Shown here: in pieces, positions 1-5,744 of the stretch
How the letters are laid out: each line of letters starts with the position of its first letter
How positions within the stretch are numbered: position 1 is the first letter of the stretch
Source: Acidimicrobiales bacterium
GTDB lineage: Bacteria > Actinomycetota > Acidimicrobiia > Acidimicrobiales > VFJN01
DNA length: 5,804 bases
Reading direction: 5' to 3'
Assembly (NCBI GenBank): GCA_016936035.1
Contig: JAFGPU010000082.1
Coordinates: 1-5,804, forward strand
Translations under genes and position numbers: made by a program
The notes under the pieces: model-generated
What the model saw: the letters and a program-made list of their open reading frames with translations, nothing else
Databases searched by the model: none
What the model was told of the DNA's origin: nothing

Positions 1-354
1 CAGCTCGGCCCGACCGTCCGCCCGGTGCGCGGAGGACGCGATGGAGAAGCAGCGGCTGCGCCGGGCGCCCCGCAGCGCCACGGTGAGCACGACGTGCTGG
101 CCGGGCCGGTGCCCGGACCAGCCCGGCGGCACGCGCAACGTGATCGTGGCGGTGCCGGGGGTGGTGCGGTCGACGTCGACGATCCGGGACGGCGGCTGCG
201 CCGTCGCCCACCGGGCACCCATGGTGGTGAGGTGGTGGTCGACGTCGTGTGGGGTGGCCAGCGCGTCGACGACTCGGCTCTCGAGGATGCGCCGCAGGCT
301 CCGGTGGGCCCACGCGCGGGTCGTGCGGGTCGCAGGTGGCACTCCGGCCACCAT
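1..354 (-). CDS. Ferredoxin reductase-type flavin oxidoreductase, N-terminal part (3' end outside window)
   Basis: Reading leftward from an ATG at 352-354, the frame stays open for 118 codons to the window edge, with an in-frame TGA just upstream at 361-363. Residues about 11-48 are a basic, helical leader containing RVVDALATPHDVD, which resembles the leader of mycobacterial desaturase reductases of the Rv3230c type (recalled, not searched). From about residue 55 the FAD-binding beta-barrel of the ferredoxin-NADP reductase superfamily begins. It shows HRPGQHVVLTV (about 82-92) and RCFSIASS (101-108), the R-x-[FY]-S motif that contacts FAD. The family passes electrons from NADPH through FAD, usually with a C-terminal 2Fe-2S domain, to a membrane fatty-acyl desaturase; those parts would lie beyond the left edge. 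No Shine-Dalgarno is seen before the ATG, and GTG codons at 349-351 and 340-342 are alternative starts. The substrate partner is inferred, whereas the flavoreductase fold is fairly clear. Confidence 0.72.
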   Translation of the reverse strand, partial: MVAGVPPATRTTRAWAHRSLRRILESRVVDALATPHDVDHHLTTMGARWATAQPPSRIVDVDRTTPGTATITLRVPPGWSGHRPGQHVVLTVALRGARRSRCFSIASSAHRADGRAEL

Positions 355-391
355 AGACCGTCACGGGGGTCAATACGAGCGCGAATCTACG

Positions 392-412
392 AGTCCAGGT
401 CAACAGTGGACT
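392..412. promoter_or_regulatory. Inverted repeat around a TTGACC hexamer in the reductase/VOC divergent region
   Basis: Perfect 6-bp arms AGTCCA and TGGACT are separated by 9 bp. On the minus strand the spacer holds TTGACC (398-403), a good -35 hexamer for the reductase gene; a weak -10 candidate, TCGTAT, lies 19 bp downstream of it. The same TTGACC word recurs at 368-373, 30 bp away. The site lies 38 bp upstream of the reductase ATG and 57 bp upstream of the VOC start, so a bound regulator could affect both genes. This is a sequence-pattern call only; no regulator gene is visible in the window. Confidence 0.3.
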
Positions 413-469
413 GCCCAGGGGTGCAGCCCGCTGGTGGACGTTCCCCCTCGTCCGCGCTTCGATGGCGGC

Positions 470-871
470 ATGACCACCGCGATCGCCCTCGACCACCTCG
501 TGCTCGTCGTCGCCGACCTCGAACGATCACTCGCCTGGTACGGCCAGCACGCCGGCCTGGCCGGGGTACGGGTCGACGAGTGGCGTGCAGGCCGTGCACC
601 GTTCCCGTCGCTGCGGATCGACGACTCGACGATCATCGACCTCGTCCCCGGCCTCGACGACCCCCAGCAGCGGGGCCACCTCGACCACATCTGCTTCGTC
701 GTCAGCGCAGCCGACCTCGACGCCTTGGCGGCCCATCCCGAGCTCGAGGTGGTCGACAGCGGGCAGCGCTTCGGCGCCCGGGGCGACGGCCAGTCGATCT
801 ACGTGCGCGACCCCGACGGCCTGCTCGTGGAGTTCCGGACATACGACGCGGACAGCGCGCCGACCCGGTGA
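470..871 (+). CDS. VOC family protein (glyoxalase/bleomycin resistance/dioxygenase superfamily)
   Basis: The 133-residue product has the size of a single-domain VOC protein built from two beta-alpha-beta3 modules. The first begins with LDHLVLVVADLERSLAWY (7-24). The second begins with HLDHICFVV (70-78) and ends with the characteristic YVRDPDGLLVEF (111-122). Expected metal ligands are visible: His9, His73 and Glu121. They occupy the usual superfamily positions, so a divalent-metal enzyme is likely, but the substrate cannot be named; lactoylglutathione lyase-like, dioxygenase-like and resistance roles share this fold. The frame stays open upstream to an ATG at 41, but that extension is Arg-rich, looks non-coding and overlaps the opposite-strand reductase, so the ATG at 470 directly before the fold was chosen. 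The start is preceded by CGATGGCGGC rather than a clear ribosome binding site. Confidence 0.85.
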   Translation: MTTAIALDHLVLVVADLERSLAWYGQHAGLAGVRVDEWRAGRAPFPSLRIDDSTIIDLVPGLDDPQQRGHLDHICFVVSAADLDALAAHPELEVVDSGQRFGARGDGQSIYVRDPDGLLVEFRTYDADSAPTR

Positions 872-966
872 GATGGAGGTGAGCCCCGGCGACGGCACCG
901 ACGGGCCCGCAGCGCAGATCCAGGCCGACGTAGCACGAGGGACCATGGAGCGCCACGGACCTCGAG

Positions 967-1009
967 GGCGTCGACGCCTCTGACACGGGGTACCGCCGCC
1001 CGGTAGGGC
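967..1009 (+). promoter_or_regulatory. Candidate promoter and palindrome upstream of the patatin gene
   Basis: CTGACA (980-985), an 18-bp spacer and TAGGGC (1004-1009) form a plausible sigma-70-type promoter. Transcription would begin around 1016, only a few bases before the ATG at 1021, giving a nearly leaderless message. Directly upstream of the -35 hexamer lies a perfect 12-bp palindrome, GGCGTCGACGCC (967-978), placed where an activator or repressor could act. The remainder of the 872-1020 gap shows no gene that I can support. Confidence 0.33.
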
Positions 1010-1020
1010 ACGATGGAGGC

Positions 1021-2058
1021 ATGCGAGTGGGCCTCATCCTCGGCGCCGGCGGCGTGACGGGCCTCGCCTACCACGCCGCCGCTCTCGACGTGATCGACCG
1101 CGAGCTGGGATGGGATCCCCGCACCGCCGACGTCGTGGTCGGCACCTCGGCCGGCTCGGTGGTCGCCGCGCTGCTCCGCCGGGGCATCCCGGCGTCCGAC
1201 CTCGCGGCCATCGCCGTCGGCGACGAGCCGGTGTCCAGCCCCGCGGCGGTCAGCCGCGCGCTGCACGACAGGCAGGAGTTCCCACCGGTTCGGCTCCGCA
1301 CGCTGGTGGGCTGGCCGCGCCTGCCCAGCCGGGCGCTCGTCGAGGCCTGGCTGCGCCGGCCCTGGCGGGTCGACCCGGTGACCGCCATCGCCAGCGTCAT
1401 CCCCGACGGCACGCTCGACCTGGTCGAGCACACGAGCGCGCTCGACGAGCTGCTGGGCTCGCGCTGGCCCGACGACGACCTGTGGGTCTGCACCGTGCGC
1501 CAGAGCGACCTGCGGCGCGTGGTCATGGGCCGTGACATCTCCGCGCCGCTGGCGCCCGCCGTGGCGGCGTCGTGCGCGATCCCGGGTTACTTCCGTCCCG
1601 TGCAGATCGGGCAGGAGTCCTACGTCGATGGAGGCGTGCGCTCGCCCACCAACGCCGACGCGGTCCGGCGTGCCGACCTCGACCTGGCGATCATCGTGTC
1701 GCCCATGTCCGGTCGGGATCTCGGCGCGTTCGGCACCGGCAATCTGGTGCGTCGCCACGCCCGCGGCAAGCTCGACGGCGAGCGCCGGCGACTGGAGGCC
1801 GCCGGGATCCCGTCGGTGGTCATCGAGCCGGGGCCTGCGGTCATCGACGCCCTCGGGTCGGACTTCATGAGCGACGTGCGGGCCGTCGACATCGTGCAGG
1901 CCGCGGCGGCCGACACCGCGGAGCAGCTGCGGGTGCCGGTGGTGCGCACGCTGGTCGCCGGGCTGGTGGACACCACCCGACGCGAGAGCAGAGCGCCGGG
2001 CCGGAAGCGGCGGGCCCGCCGCACCGGACGGCGCCTCCGCCGGCGCCCCACCGCCTGA
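1021..2058 (+). CDS. Patatin-like phospholipase family protein
   Basis: The 345-residue protein carries the full patatin Ser-Asp signature. The glycine-rich oxyanion loop is GAGGVTG (8-14), the nucleophile elbow is GTSAG (41-45, Ser43) and the catalytic aspartate motif is DGG (203-205, Asp203). Patatins are lipid acyl hydrolases acting on phospholipids or other acyl esters; the bacterial members include cytosolic or membrane-associated housekeeping enzymes and secreted toxins such as ExoU. No signal peptide is visible here, so a cytosolic or peripheral membrane enzyme is likelier. The last 28 residues are extremely basic (13 Arg and 1 Lys) and look like an appended tail. GGAGG lies only one base before the ATG, so either the mRNA is nearly leaderless or translation starts at the GTG at 1027-1029, where spacing would be ideal; family members usually begin close to the ATG. 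The next gene follows 63 bases later on the same strand. Confidence 0.9.
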   Translation: MRVGLILGAGGVTGLAYHAAALDVIDRELGWDPRTADVVVGTSAGSVVAALLRRGIPASDLAAIAVGDEPVSSPAAVSRALHDRQEFPPVRLRTLVGWPRLPSRALVEAWLRRPWRVDPVTAIASVIPDGTLDLVEHTSALDELLGSRWPDDDLWVCTVRQSDLRRVVMGRDISAPLAPAVAASCAIPGYFRPVQIGQESYVDGGVRSPTNADAVRRADLDLAIIVSPMSGRDLGAFGTGNLVRRHARGKLDGERRRLEAAGIPSVVIEPGPAVIDALGSDFMSDVRAVDIVQAAAADTAEQLRVPVVRTLVAGLVDTTRRESRAPGRKRRARRTGRRLRRRPTA

Positions 2059-2121
2059 GAGCGCCCGAGCCCTCGCCGAACCGGTGCCGGGGCCGCCGTG
2101 CCGGCGCGCGAGGGTGGGGAC

Positions 2122-2979
2122 ATGCCGGTCACCGTCGAGCAGCTCGGTCCGCCCCTCGACACGCGGCCCCTGCTGCGGACGGTGCGGTTCCGCCTCGACG
2201 ACCTCGTCGACGCGCTCGAGGGGGACGACTGGCACCGCCCCACGGTCTGCCCCGGCTGGCAGGTCCGCGACCTCGTCGCCCACCTGATCGGCGACGACCT
2301 GGGGCGCCTCAGCCGCACCCACGACGGCGAACCCGGGCCCGGCCCCCGCCCCGGCGAAGACCTGCCCCGCTACATCGACCGTCTCAACGACGAATGGGTC
2401 GTGGCGCTCCGCCGCCTCAGCCCACCGGTCCTGCTCTCCCTGCTCGGGGCCGGCGGCGTCGAAGTCGTGGAGTTCTGGGACGCCATCGACCTGGACGCCC
2501 CGACCGACGGCGTCAGCTGGGCCGGGCTGGACGACGGGCCGGCCTGGATGGACCTGGCGCGCGACACCACCGAGTACTGGATCCACGAGCAGCAGATCCG
2601 CGAGGCCGTCGACCGCCCGCTCCACGACGCCGTGGAGGCAGGCACGGTCATCGACGTGCTCGCCCGGGGGCTGCCGTACGCACTGCGATCGGTCGACGCT
2701 CCGCACGGGGCCGTGGTCGTCGTACGCGCCGAGGACGTCGGGGCCGCGTGGCTGGTGGGCCGGCGCGACGGACGCTGGTGGTTCGGGCGGCGCACCGCGC
2801 TCGAGCGGCTGGCCGGGATGGCCCCGCCGTACGCGACGGTCAGCGCTGACGCCGCGACGCTGTGGCGCCGCTGGAGCCGCCACCCGGACGGGCGGTCGGG
2901 GGCGTTCGCACGAGAGGGCGATGCGGCGGCGGCCGCTGCGGTCGTCGACCACCTGGCGATCATCCGGCCCGACGACTGA
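2122..2979 (+). CDS. Maleylpyruvate isomerase family mycothiol-dependent enzyme (DinB-like metalloprotein)
   Basis: The 285-residue product matches the two-part architecture of this actinobacterial family: an N-terminal DinB-like four-helix bundle and a smaller C-terminal alpha/beta domain. The bundle carries CPGWQVRDLVAHL (43-55), the recognisable family motif. The metal site is visible as His54 with Glu151 and His155 in the E-x3-H segment EYWIH, equivalent to the His-Glu-His zinc site of characterised mycothiol-dependent maleylpyruvate isomerase. The C-terminal part, about 190-285, has VVVVRAEDVGAAWLVGRRDGRWWFGRR. Family members use mycothiol as thiol cofactor, but most paralogs have unknown substrates, so maleylpyruvate itself should not be assumed. 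The ATG at 2122 was chosen because a purine-rich GAGGGTGGGG (2110-2119) sits just before it; a GTG at 2098 would add eight residues. It is probably co-transcribed with the patatin gene. Confidence 0.85.
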   Translation: MPVTVEQLGPPLDTRPLLRTVRFRLDDLVDALEGDDWHRPTVCPGWQVRDLVAHLIGDDLGRLSRTHDGEPGPGPRPGEDLPRYIDRLNDEWVVALRRLSPPVLLSLLGAGGVEVVEFWDAIDLDAPTDGVSWAGLDDGPAWMDLARDTTEYWIHEQQIREAVDRPLHDAVEAGTVIDVLARGLPYALRSVDAPHGAVVVVRAEDVGAAWLVGRRDGRWWFGRRTALERLAGMAPPYATVSADAATLWRRWSRHPDGRSGAFAREGDAAAAAAVVDHLAIIRPDD

Positions 2980-2991
2980 CACGTCGGCGCC

Positions 2992-3008
2992 TCGCAGTCA
3001 CGCTGCGA
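2992..3008. terminator. Hairpin at the convergent gene junction
   Basis: TCGCAG and CTGCGA form a perfect 6-bp stem with the 5-base loop TCACG. It begins 12 bases after the stop codon of the mycothiol enzyme and spans the stop codon of the opposing DUF456 gene. It could end transcription in both directions, but there is no T-run on either strand, so it is at best a weak or atypical intrinsic terminator. Confidence 0.3.
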
Positions 3009-3492
3009 CGACCCAGGCGACCCAGACGACGATCATGGCCAGTGCCGTGGCGAACTGGACGAGGGCGGCGACGCCGAACCCGACGACGGTGGCCCAGGTC
3101 GCCCGCCACGCCTGGCCCGCGTCGCGCGTGCGCAGGTGCTCGCCGACGTAGATGCCGAGCACCCCGCCGAGCGCCAGGCCCACGACCGGCACGACGAAGA
3201 AGCCCACCGCCGCACCGACGACGCCCAGCCAGACCGACGACGTGCCGGCTCCCGACCCCGAGGCGCGTCGTTGGGGGACGACGTAGCCCGCCACGGTCGC
3301 ACCCACCGCGAGCACGGTCATCGTCGCGAAGGCAGCCAGGCCGGCAGCACCGAAGCCCTGGCTGATCCCGTACGCCAGGGCCGCGGCCCAGATCAACGAG
3401 AGACCGGGAAGCAGCGGCACGATCGTGCCGGCCGCCCCCAGCGCCATCACCACGGCCACGATGATGACGACGTCGCGCTCCGACACGGCCAC
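2998..3492 (-). CDS. DUF456 domain-containing integral membrane protein
   Basis: The product, 164 residues from the GTG at 3490-3492, is highly hydrophobic and Gly/Ala/Val-rich. Its features match DUF456: a first helix (about 8-27) ending in the conserved-looking GTIVPLLPG (22-30), helices at about 31-45 and 49-72, and a short polar loop (73-86). A glycine-rich pair of segments follows (87-118, with GLALGGVLGIYVGEHL), then a final helical stretch (132-163). DUF456 proteins are small bacterial inner-membrane proteins of unknown function, and nothing here reveals a substrate. Start choice is uncertain: the GTG at 3492 has AGGG six bases upstream, the GTG at 3486 gives MSERD, and a GTG at 3555 would add a Gly/Ala-rich extension that looks non-coding. 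The gene converges on the mycothiol enzyme with 18 bases between stops and diverges from the phosphatase. Confidence 0.82.
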   Translation of the reverse strand: MAVSERDVVIIVAVVMALGAAGTIVPLLPGLSLIWAAALAYGISQGFGAAGLAAFATMTVLAVGATVAGYVVPQRRASGSGAGTSSVWLGVVGAAVGFFVVPVVGLALGGVLGIYVGEHLRTRDAGQAWRATWATVVGFGVAALVQFATALAMIVVWVAWVVAA

Positions 3493-3540
3493 AGCTTGCC
3501 CTGCACCGCCCCCGCCCGCTCCCGGCGCGGCTCGCCCTTC

Positions 3541-3568
3541 GTGCCCGGCGGGCACGGTCTTCTAGCTT
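3541..3568 (+). promoter_or_regulatory. Perfect palindrome next to a putative -10 box for the phosphatase gene
   Basis: GTGCCCG-G-CGGGCAC (3541-3555) is a perfect 15-bp inverted repeat. It is followed eight bases later by TAGCTT (3563-3568), which fits the actinobacterial TAnnnT -10 pattern. Seven bases then separate this box from the GTG start at 3576, the geometry expected of a leaderless transcript. The repeat would cover the -35 region, a classical repressor position, and sits in the 83-bp gap shared with the divergent DUF456 gene. No strong -35 hexamer is seen. Confidence 0.35.
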
Positions 3569-3575
3569 GTCGGTC

Positions 3576-4271
3576 GTGAGCCAGGTCCGCGAGTACCGCC
3601 AGTCCCGCTTCAGCCGCCCGGCCGGCGCGTGCGAGCTGCTGCTCGTCCGGCACGGCGAGTCGGCCCCTGCGCGGGACGACCAGCCGTTCCCGCTGGTCGA
3701 CGGCCACGGCGACCCCGACCTGGCGCCGAGCGGGCACGAGCAGGCCCGACGGGTCGCCGACCGCCTCGTGCACGAGCACATCTCGGCCATCTACGTGTCC
3801 ACGCTCCGGCGCACCGTGCAGACGGCCGCGCCCCTGGCCTCCCGCCTGGGCATCGAGCCGCGGGTCGAGCCCGACCTGCGCGAGGTGTTCCTCGGCGAGT
3901 GGGAGGGGGGCACCTTCCGCCGCCACGTCGCCGAGGGACACCCGATCGCGCAACGGATGTTCGCCGAGCAGCGCTGGGACGTCATCCCCGGCGCCGAACC
4001 CGCCGGCAGCTTCACCGCCCGTGTCCGTGCCGCGGTCACCCGCATCGCCACCGCCCACCCCGACCAGGCGGTGGCCGTCGTGTCCCACGGTGGCGTGATC
4101 GGCCAGATCCTGGCGGAGGCCGCCGGCATCCGGGGGTTCACGTTCACCGGCTCCGACAACGCCGCCATCTCGCACATCGTCGTCAGCGGCGACCGCTGGA
4201 TCATCCGCCGCTACAACGACACGGCGCACCTCGGCCTGTCGTTCACCACGGCGCCCGAGCCACCGACCTGA
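3576..4271 (+). CDS. Histidine phosphatase family protein (phosphoglycerate mutase-like)
   Basis: The 231-residue product contains the branch-1 histidine phosphatase core. LLLVRHGES (21-29) supplies the phospho-accepting His26 and Arg25. STLRRTVQTA (75-84) supplies the second phosphate-pocket arginine, most likely Arg79. Glu103 in REVFLGEWEG is the likely acid/base region, and SHGGVIGQI (170-178) supplies the second catalytic His171. RWDVIPGAE (about 134-142) is a recognisable family segment that precedes the C-terminal part. The enzyme should remove phosphate from a small metabolite or act as a mutase-like phosphatase; the exact substrate cannot be read from sequence. It lacks a signal peptide, so it is cytosolic. 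The GTG at 3576 was chosen over a TTG at 3567 because TAGCTT is placed correctly for a leaderless start there and the TTG would overlap it. It converges with the HtrA gene. Confidence 0.88.
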   Translation: MSQVREYRQSRFSRPAGACELLLVRHGESAPARDDQPFPLVDGHGDPDLAPSGHEQARRVADRLVHEHISAIYVSTLRRTVQTAAPLASRLGIEPRVEPDLREVFLGEWEGGTFRRHVAEGHPIAQRMFAEQRWDVIPGAEPAGSFTARVRAAVTRIATAHPDQAVAVVSHGGVIGQILAEAAGIRGFTFTGSDNAAISHIVVSGDRWIIRRYNDTAHLGLSFTTAPEPPT

Positions 4272-4285
4272 CCGGCGACCGTCGC

Positions 4286-4329
4286 TGCTGAGGGCAGCAC
4301 GGGCGCCCACCGTTCCCGGCGACGCCGGG
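4286..4329. terminator. Two hairpins between convergent phosphatase and HtrA genes
   Basis: The 92-base gap between the two stop codons contains TGCTG-AGGG-CAGCA (4286-4299) and the stronger CCCGGC-GAC-GCCGGG (4315-4329). GC-rich stems between convergent genes commonly act as terminators in actinobacteria, often without a T-tract, and none is present here. The second stem is the better candidate. Confidence 0.4.
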
Positions 4330-4363
4330 TCGTCCCCGACGTCGCCGGCACGGCACGCGACTG

Positions 4364-5728
4364 TCAGTCGTCCGGCAACTCGCCCAGGGTGACCTCGACC
4401 GAGCGCTCGTCGCCGTCGCGGGTGAAGCCCACCTCCACCGTGTCGCCCGGCGACCGGGACCGGATGGCGGCGGTCAGCCCCGCGGCGTCGGGTACCGCGT
4501 CCCCGTCGACCTCGGTGATGACGTCGCCCTCCTCCAGCCCGGCGTCGGCCGCGGGCTGCCCCTCCTCGACCGAACCGACGAGCGCACCCCGCCCGCTGTC
4601 GGCATCGGCGATGCTGACGCCCAGGTACGCGTGGGTCACCGACCCGTCCTCGACCAGCTGTCGGGCGATGTCGCGAGCGCTGTCGATGGGGATCGCGAAC
4701 CCGACCCCGATGTTGCCGCCCTGGGACGTCGTGCCCCGGGCCAGCGAGGCGATCGCGGTGTTCACGCCCACGACCTCGCCTTCGGCGTTGATGAGGGCGC
4801 CCCCCGAGTTGCCGGGGTTGATCGCCGCATCGGTCTGGATCGCGTCGATGACCGCGGTCTCGCCCGGTGCACGGCCCTCCCGCCCGCCGCCGAACGGCTG
4901 CTCGCTCGGCGCGCCCTGCAACGTGATGGCGCGGCTCAGCGCGCTGACGATGCCGGCGCTGACCGAGCCGTCGAGCCCGAGCGGGCTGCCGATGGCGAGC
5001 ACCGTGTCGCCCACGTGGAGGTCGCCGCTGCTGCCGAGGCGGGCGGGGGTGAGCCCGCTGACGCCCTGCGCCTCGATGACGGCGAGGTCGGTGGCCGGGT
5101 CGCGGCCGACGATGTCGGCGTCCGCGGACGTGCCGTCGGCGAAGGTGACGGTGACCTCGCCGCCGTCGGCCGCCGGGGCGACGACGTGGTTGTTGGTGAG
5201 GATCTGGCCGTCGGCGCTGAGGACGATGCCCGACCCGCTGCCGCTCAGCTGCCCGGCGCCGACCTCGATCGACACGACGCTCGGGAGCACGGCCGCAGCG
5301 GCCTGCGACAGCGGCTCGTCGGCCGGGTCGCCGTCGTCCGCCGCCGGGGAGACGTCGAGGCTCGACGTGGCTCTGGCGCCACCACCCGAGTCGTCGTCGA
5401 CGGCCAGCGCGACCAGGGCGCCGCCCGTCGCCGAGGCGGTCATCAGGCCGGCGACGGCCAGCACCGCCACGGCTCGCCGGCCCCGCCCAGGGGGAGAGGG
5501 CGGAGCCGGCGAGGCCGCCGGGAGCGGCGGCGATGGCGGGGACGGCGACGACAGCGGGGACGGCGACGACAGGGGGGACTGCGGCGACGGCGGGAGCGGC
5601 GGCCCGGGGGCCAGAGGTCGGTCAGGGCCGGGCGGGGCCGTCACGGGGTCGGCTGCGGCTGCGGGCTCGGCCGTCGCAGGTCCGGGCGGGTCGGCCCGGT
5701 GGGTCGGCTGCGTGAGGTCGTCGTTCAT
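4364..5728 (-). CDS. Membrane-anchored HtrA/DegP-type serine protease with PDZ domain
   Basis: The 454-residue protein starts with a disordered Pro/Ser/Ala-rich segment (about 14-80), probably cytoplasmic, followed by GRGRR and one transmembrane helix (about 86-110). A short Asp/Gly/Ser linker leads to a trypsin-like domain (about 140-350) with the full triad: His181 in TNNHVV, Asp214 in DPATDLAVI and Ser308 in NPGNSGGAL. QTDAAINPGNSGG and GVGFAIPID are typical HtrA signatures. A single PDZ domain (about 355-450) contains YLGVSI and AGLEEGDVITEVDGDAV. The protease domain should face the outside of the membrane, where HtrA enzymes degrade or refold damaged envelope proteins; actinobacterial relatives include mycobacterial HtrA and PepD. 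The ATG at 5728 is preferred to a GTG three codons upstream; neither has a clear Shine-Dalgarno. The Pro-rich segment contains an 18-bp tandem repeat, and an ECF-like promoter lies upstream. The symbol is left blank because orthology among HtrA paralogs is not resolvable here. Confidence 0.93.
   Translation of the reverse strand: MNDDLTQPTHRADPPGPATAEPAAAADPVTAPPGPDRPLAPGPPLPPSPQSPLSSPSPLSSPSPPSPPLPAASPAPPSPPGRGRRAVAVLAVAGLMTASATGGALVALAVDDDSGGGARATSSLDVSPAADDGDPADEPLSQAAAAVLPSVVSIEVGAGQLSGSGSGIVLSADGQILTNNHVVAPAADGGEVTVTFADGTSADADIVGRDPATDLAVIEAQGVSGLTPARLGSSGDLHVGDTVLAIGSPLGLDGSVSAGIVSALSRAITLQGAPSEQPFGGGREGRAPGETAVIDAIQTDAAINPGNSGGALINAEGEVVGVNTAIASLARGTTSQGGNIGVGFAIPIDSARDIARQLVEDGSVTHAYLGVSIADADSGRGALVGSVEEGQPAADAGLEEGDVITEVDGDAVPDAAGLTAAIRSRSPGDTVEVGFTRDGDERSVEVTLGELPDD
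5519..5590 (-). repeat. 18-bp in-frame minisatellite in the HtrA Pro/Ser linker
   Basis: Two perfect adjacent copies of CGGGGACGGCGACGACAG (plus strand) occupy 5537-5554 and 5555-5572. Degenerate copies flank them: 5519-5536 matches at 13 of 18 positions and 5573-5590 at 14 of 18. On the coding strand each perfect copy encodes Leu-Ser-Ser-Pro-Ser-Pro. Because the unit is six codons, gain or loss of copies would change linker length without breaking the frame. Confidence 0.8.
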
Positions 5729-5744
5729 GGGCGCCACGATGGCC

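Noticed and set aside
41..469. N-terminal extension of the VOC protein to an upstream ATG
   Set aside because: The extra 143 residues are low-complexity and Arg-rich, and they overlap a convincing opposite-strand reductase. The fold begins right after the ATG at 470.
945..983. 12-codon ORF (MERHGPRGRRRL) that could be a leader peptide before the patatin gene
   Set aside because: It lacks a good ribosome binding site, shows no attenuator-like pairing, and ends inside the candidate promoter of the downstream gene.
1572..2849. 425-codon plus-strand frame spanning the patatin/mycothiol-enzyme junction
   Set aside because: It is out of frame with both supported genes and consists mainly of Arg, Gly, Ala and Pro, so it is a compositional artefact and not a fusion.
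799..2982. 727-codon open frame on the minus strand opposite the patatin and mycothiol-enzyme genes
   Set aside because: It is a shadow of strong G/C third-position bias. The translation is Arg/Gly/Ala/His-rich with no recognisable domain, while the opposite strand encodes two proteins with intact catalytic motifs.
2960..4310. Long minus-strand frames (276 and 287 codons) across the DUF456/phosphatase region
   Set aside because: They are in different frames from the DUF456 gene or antisense to the phosphatase, and their translations carry no family motifs.
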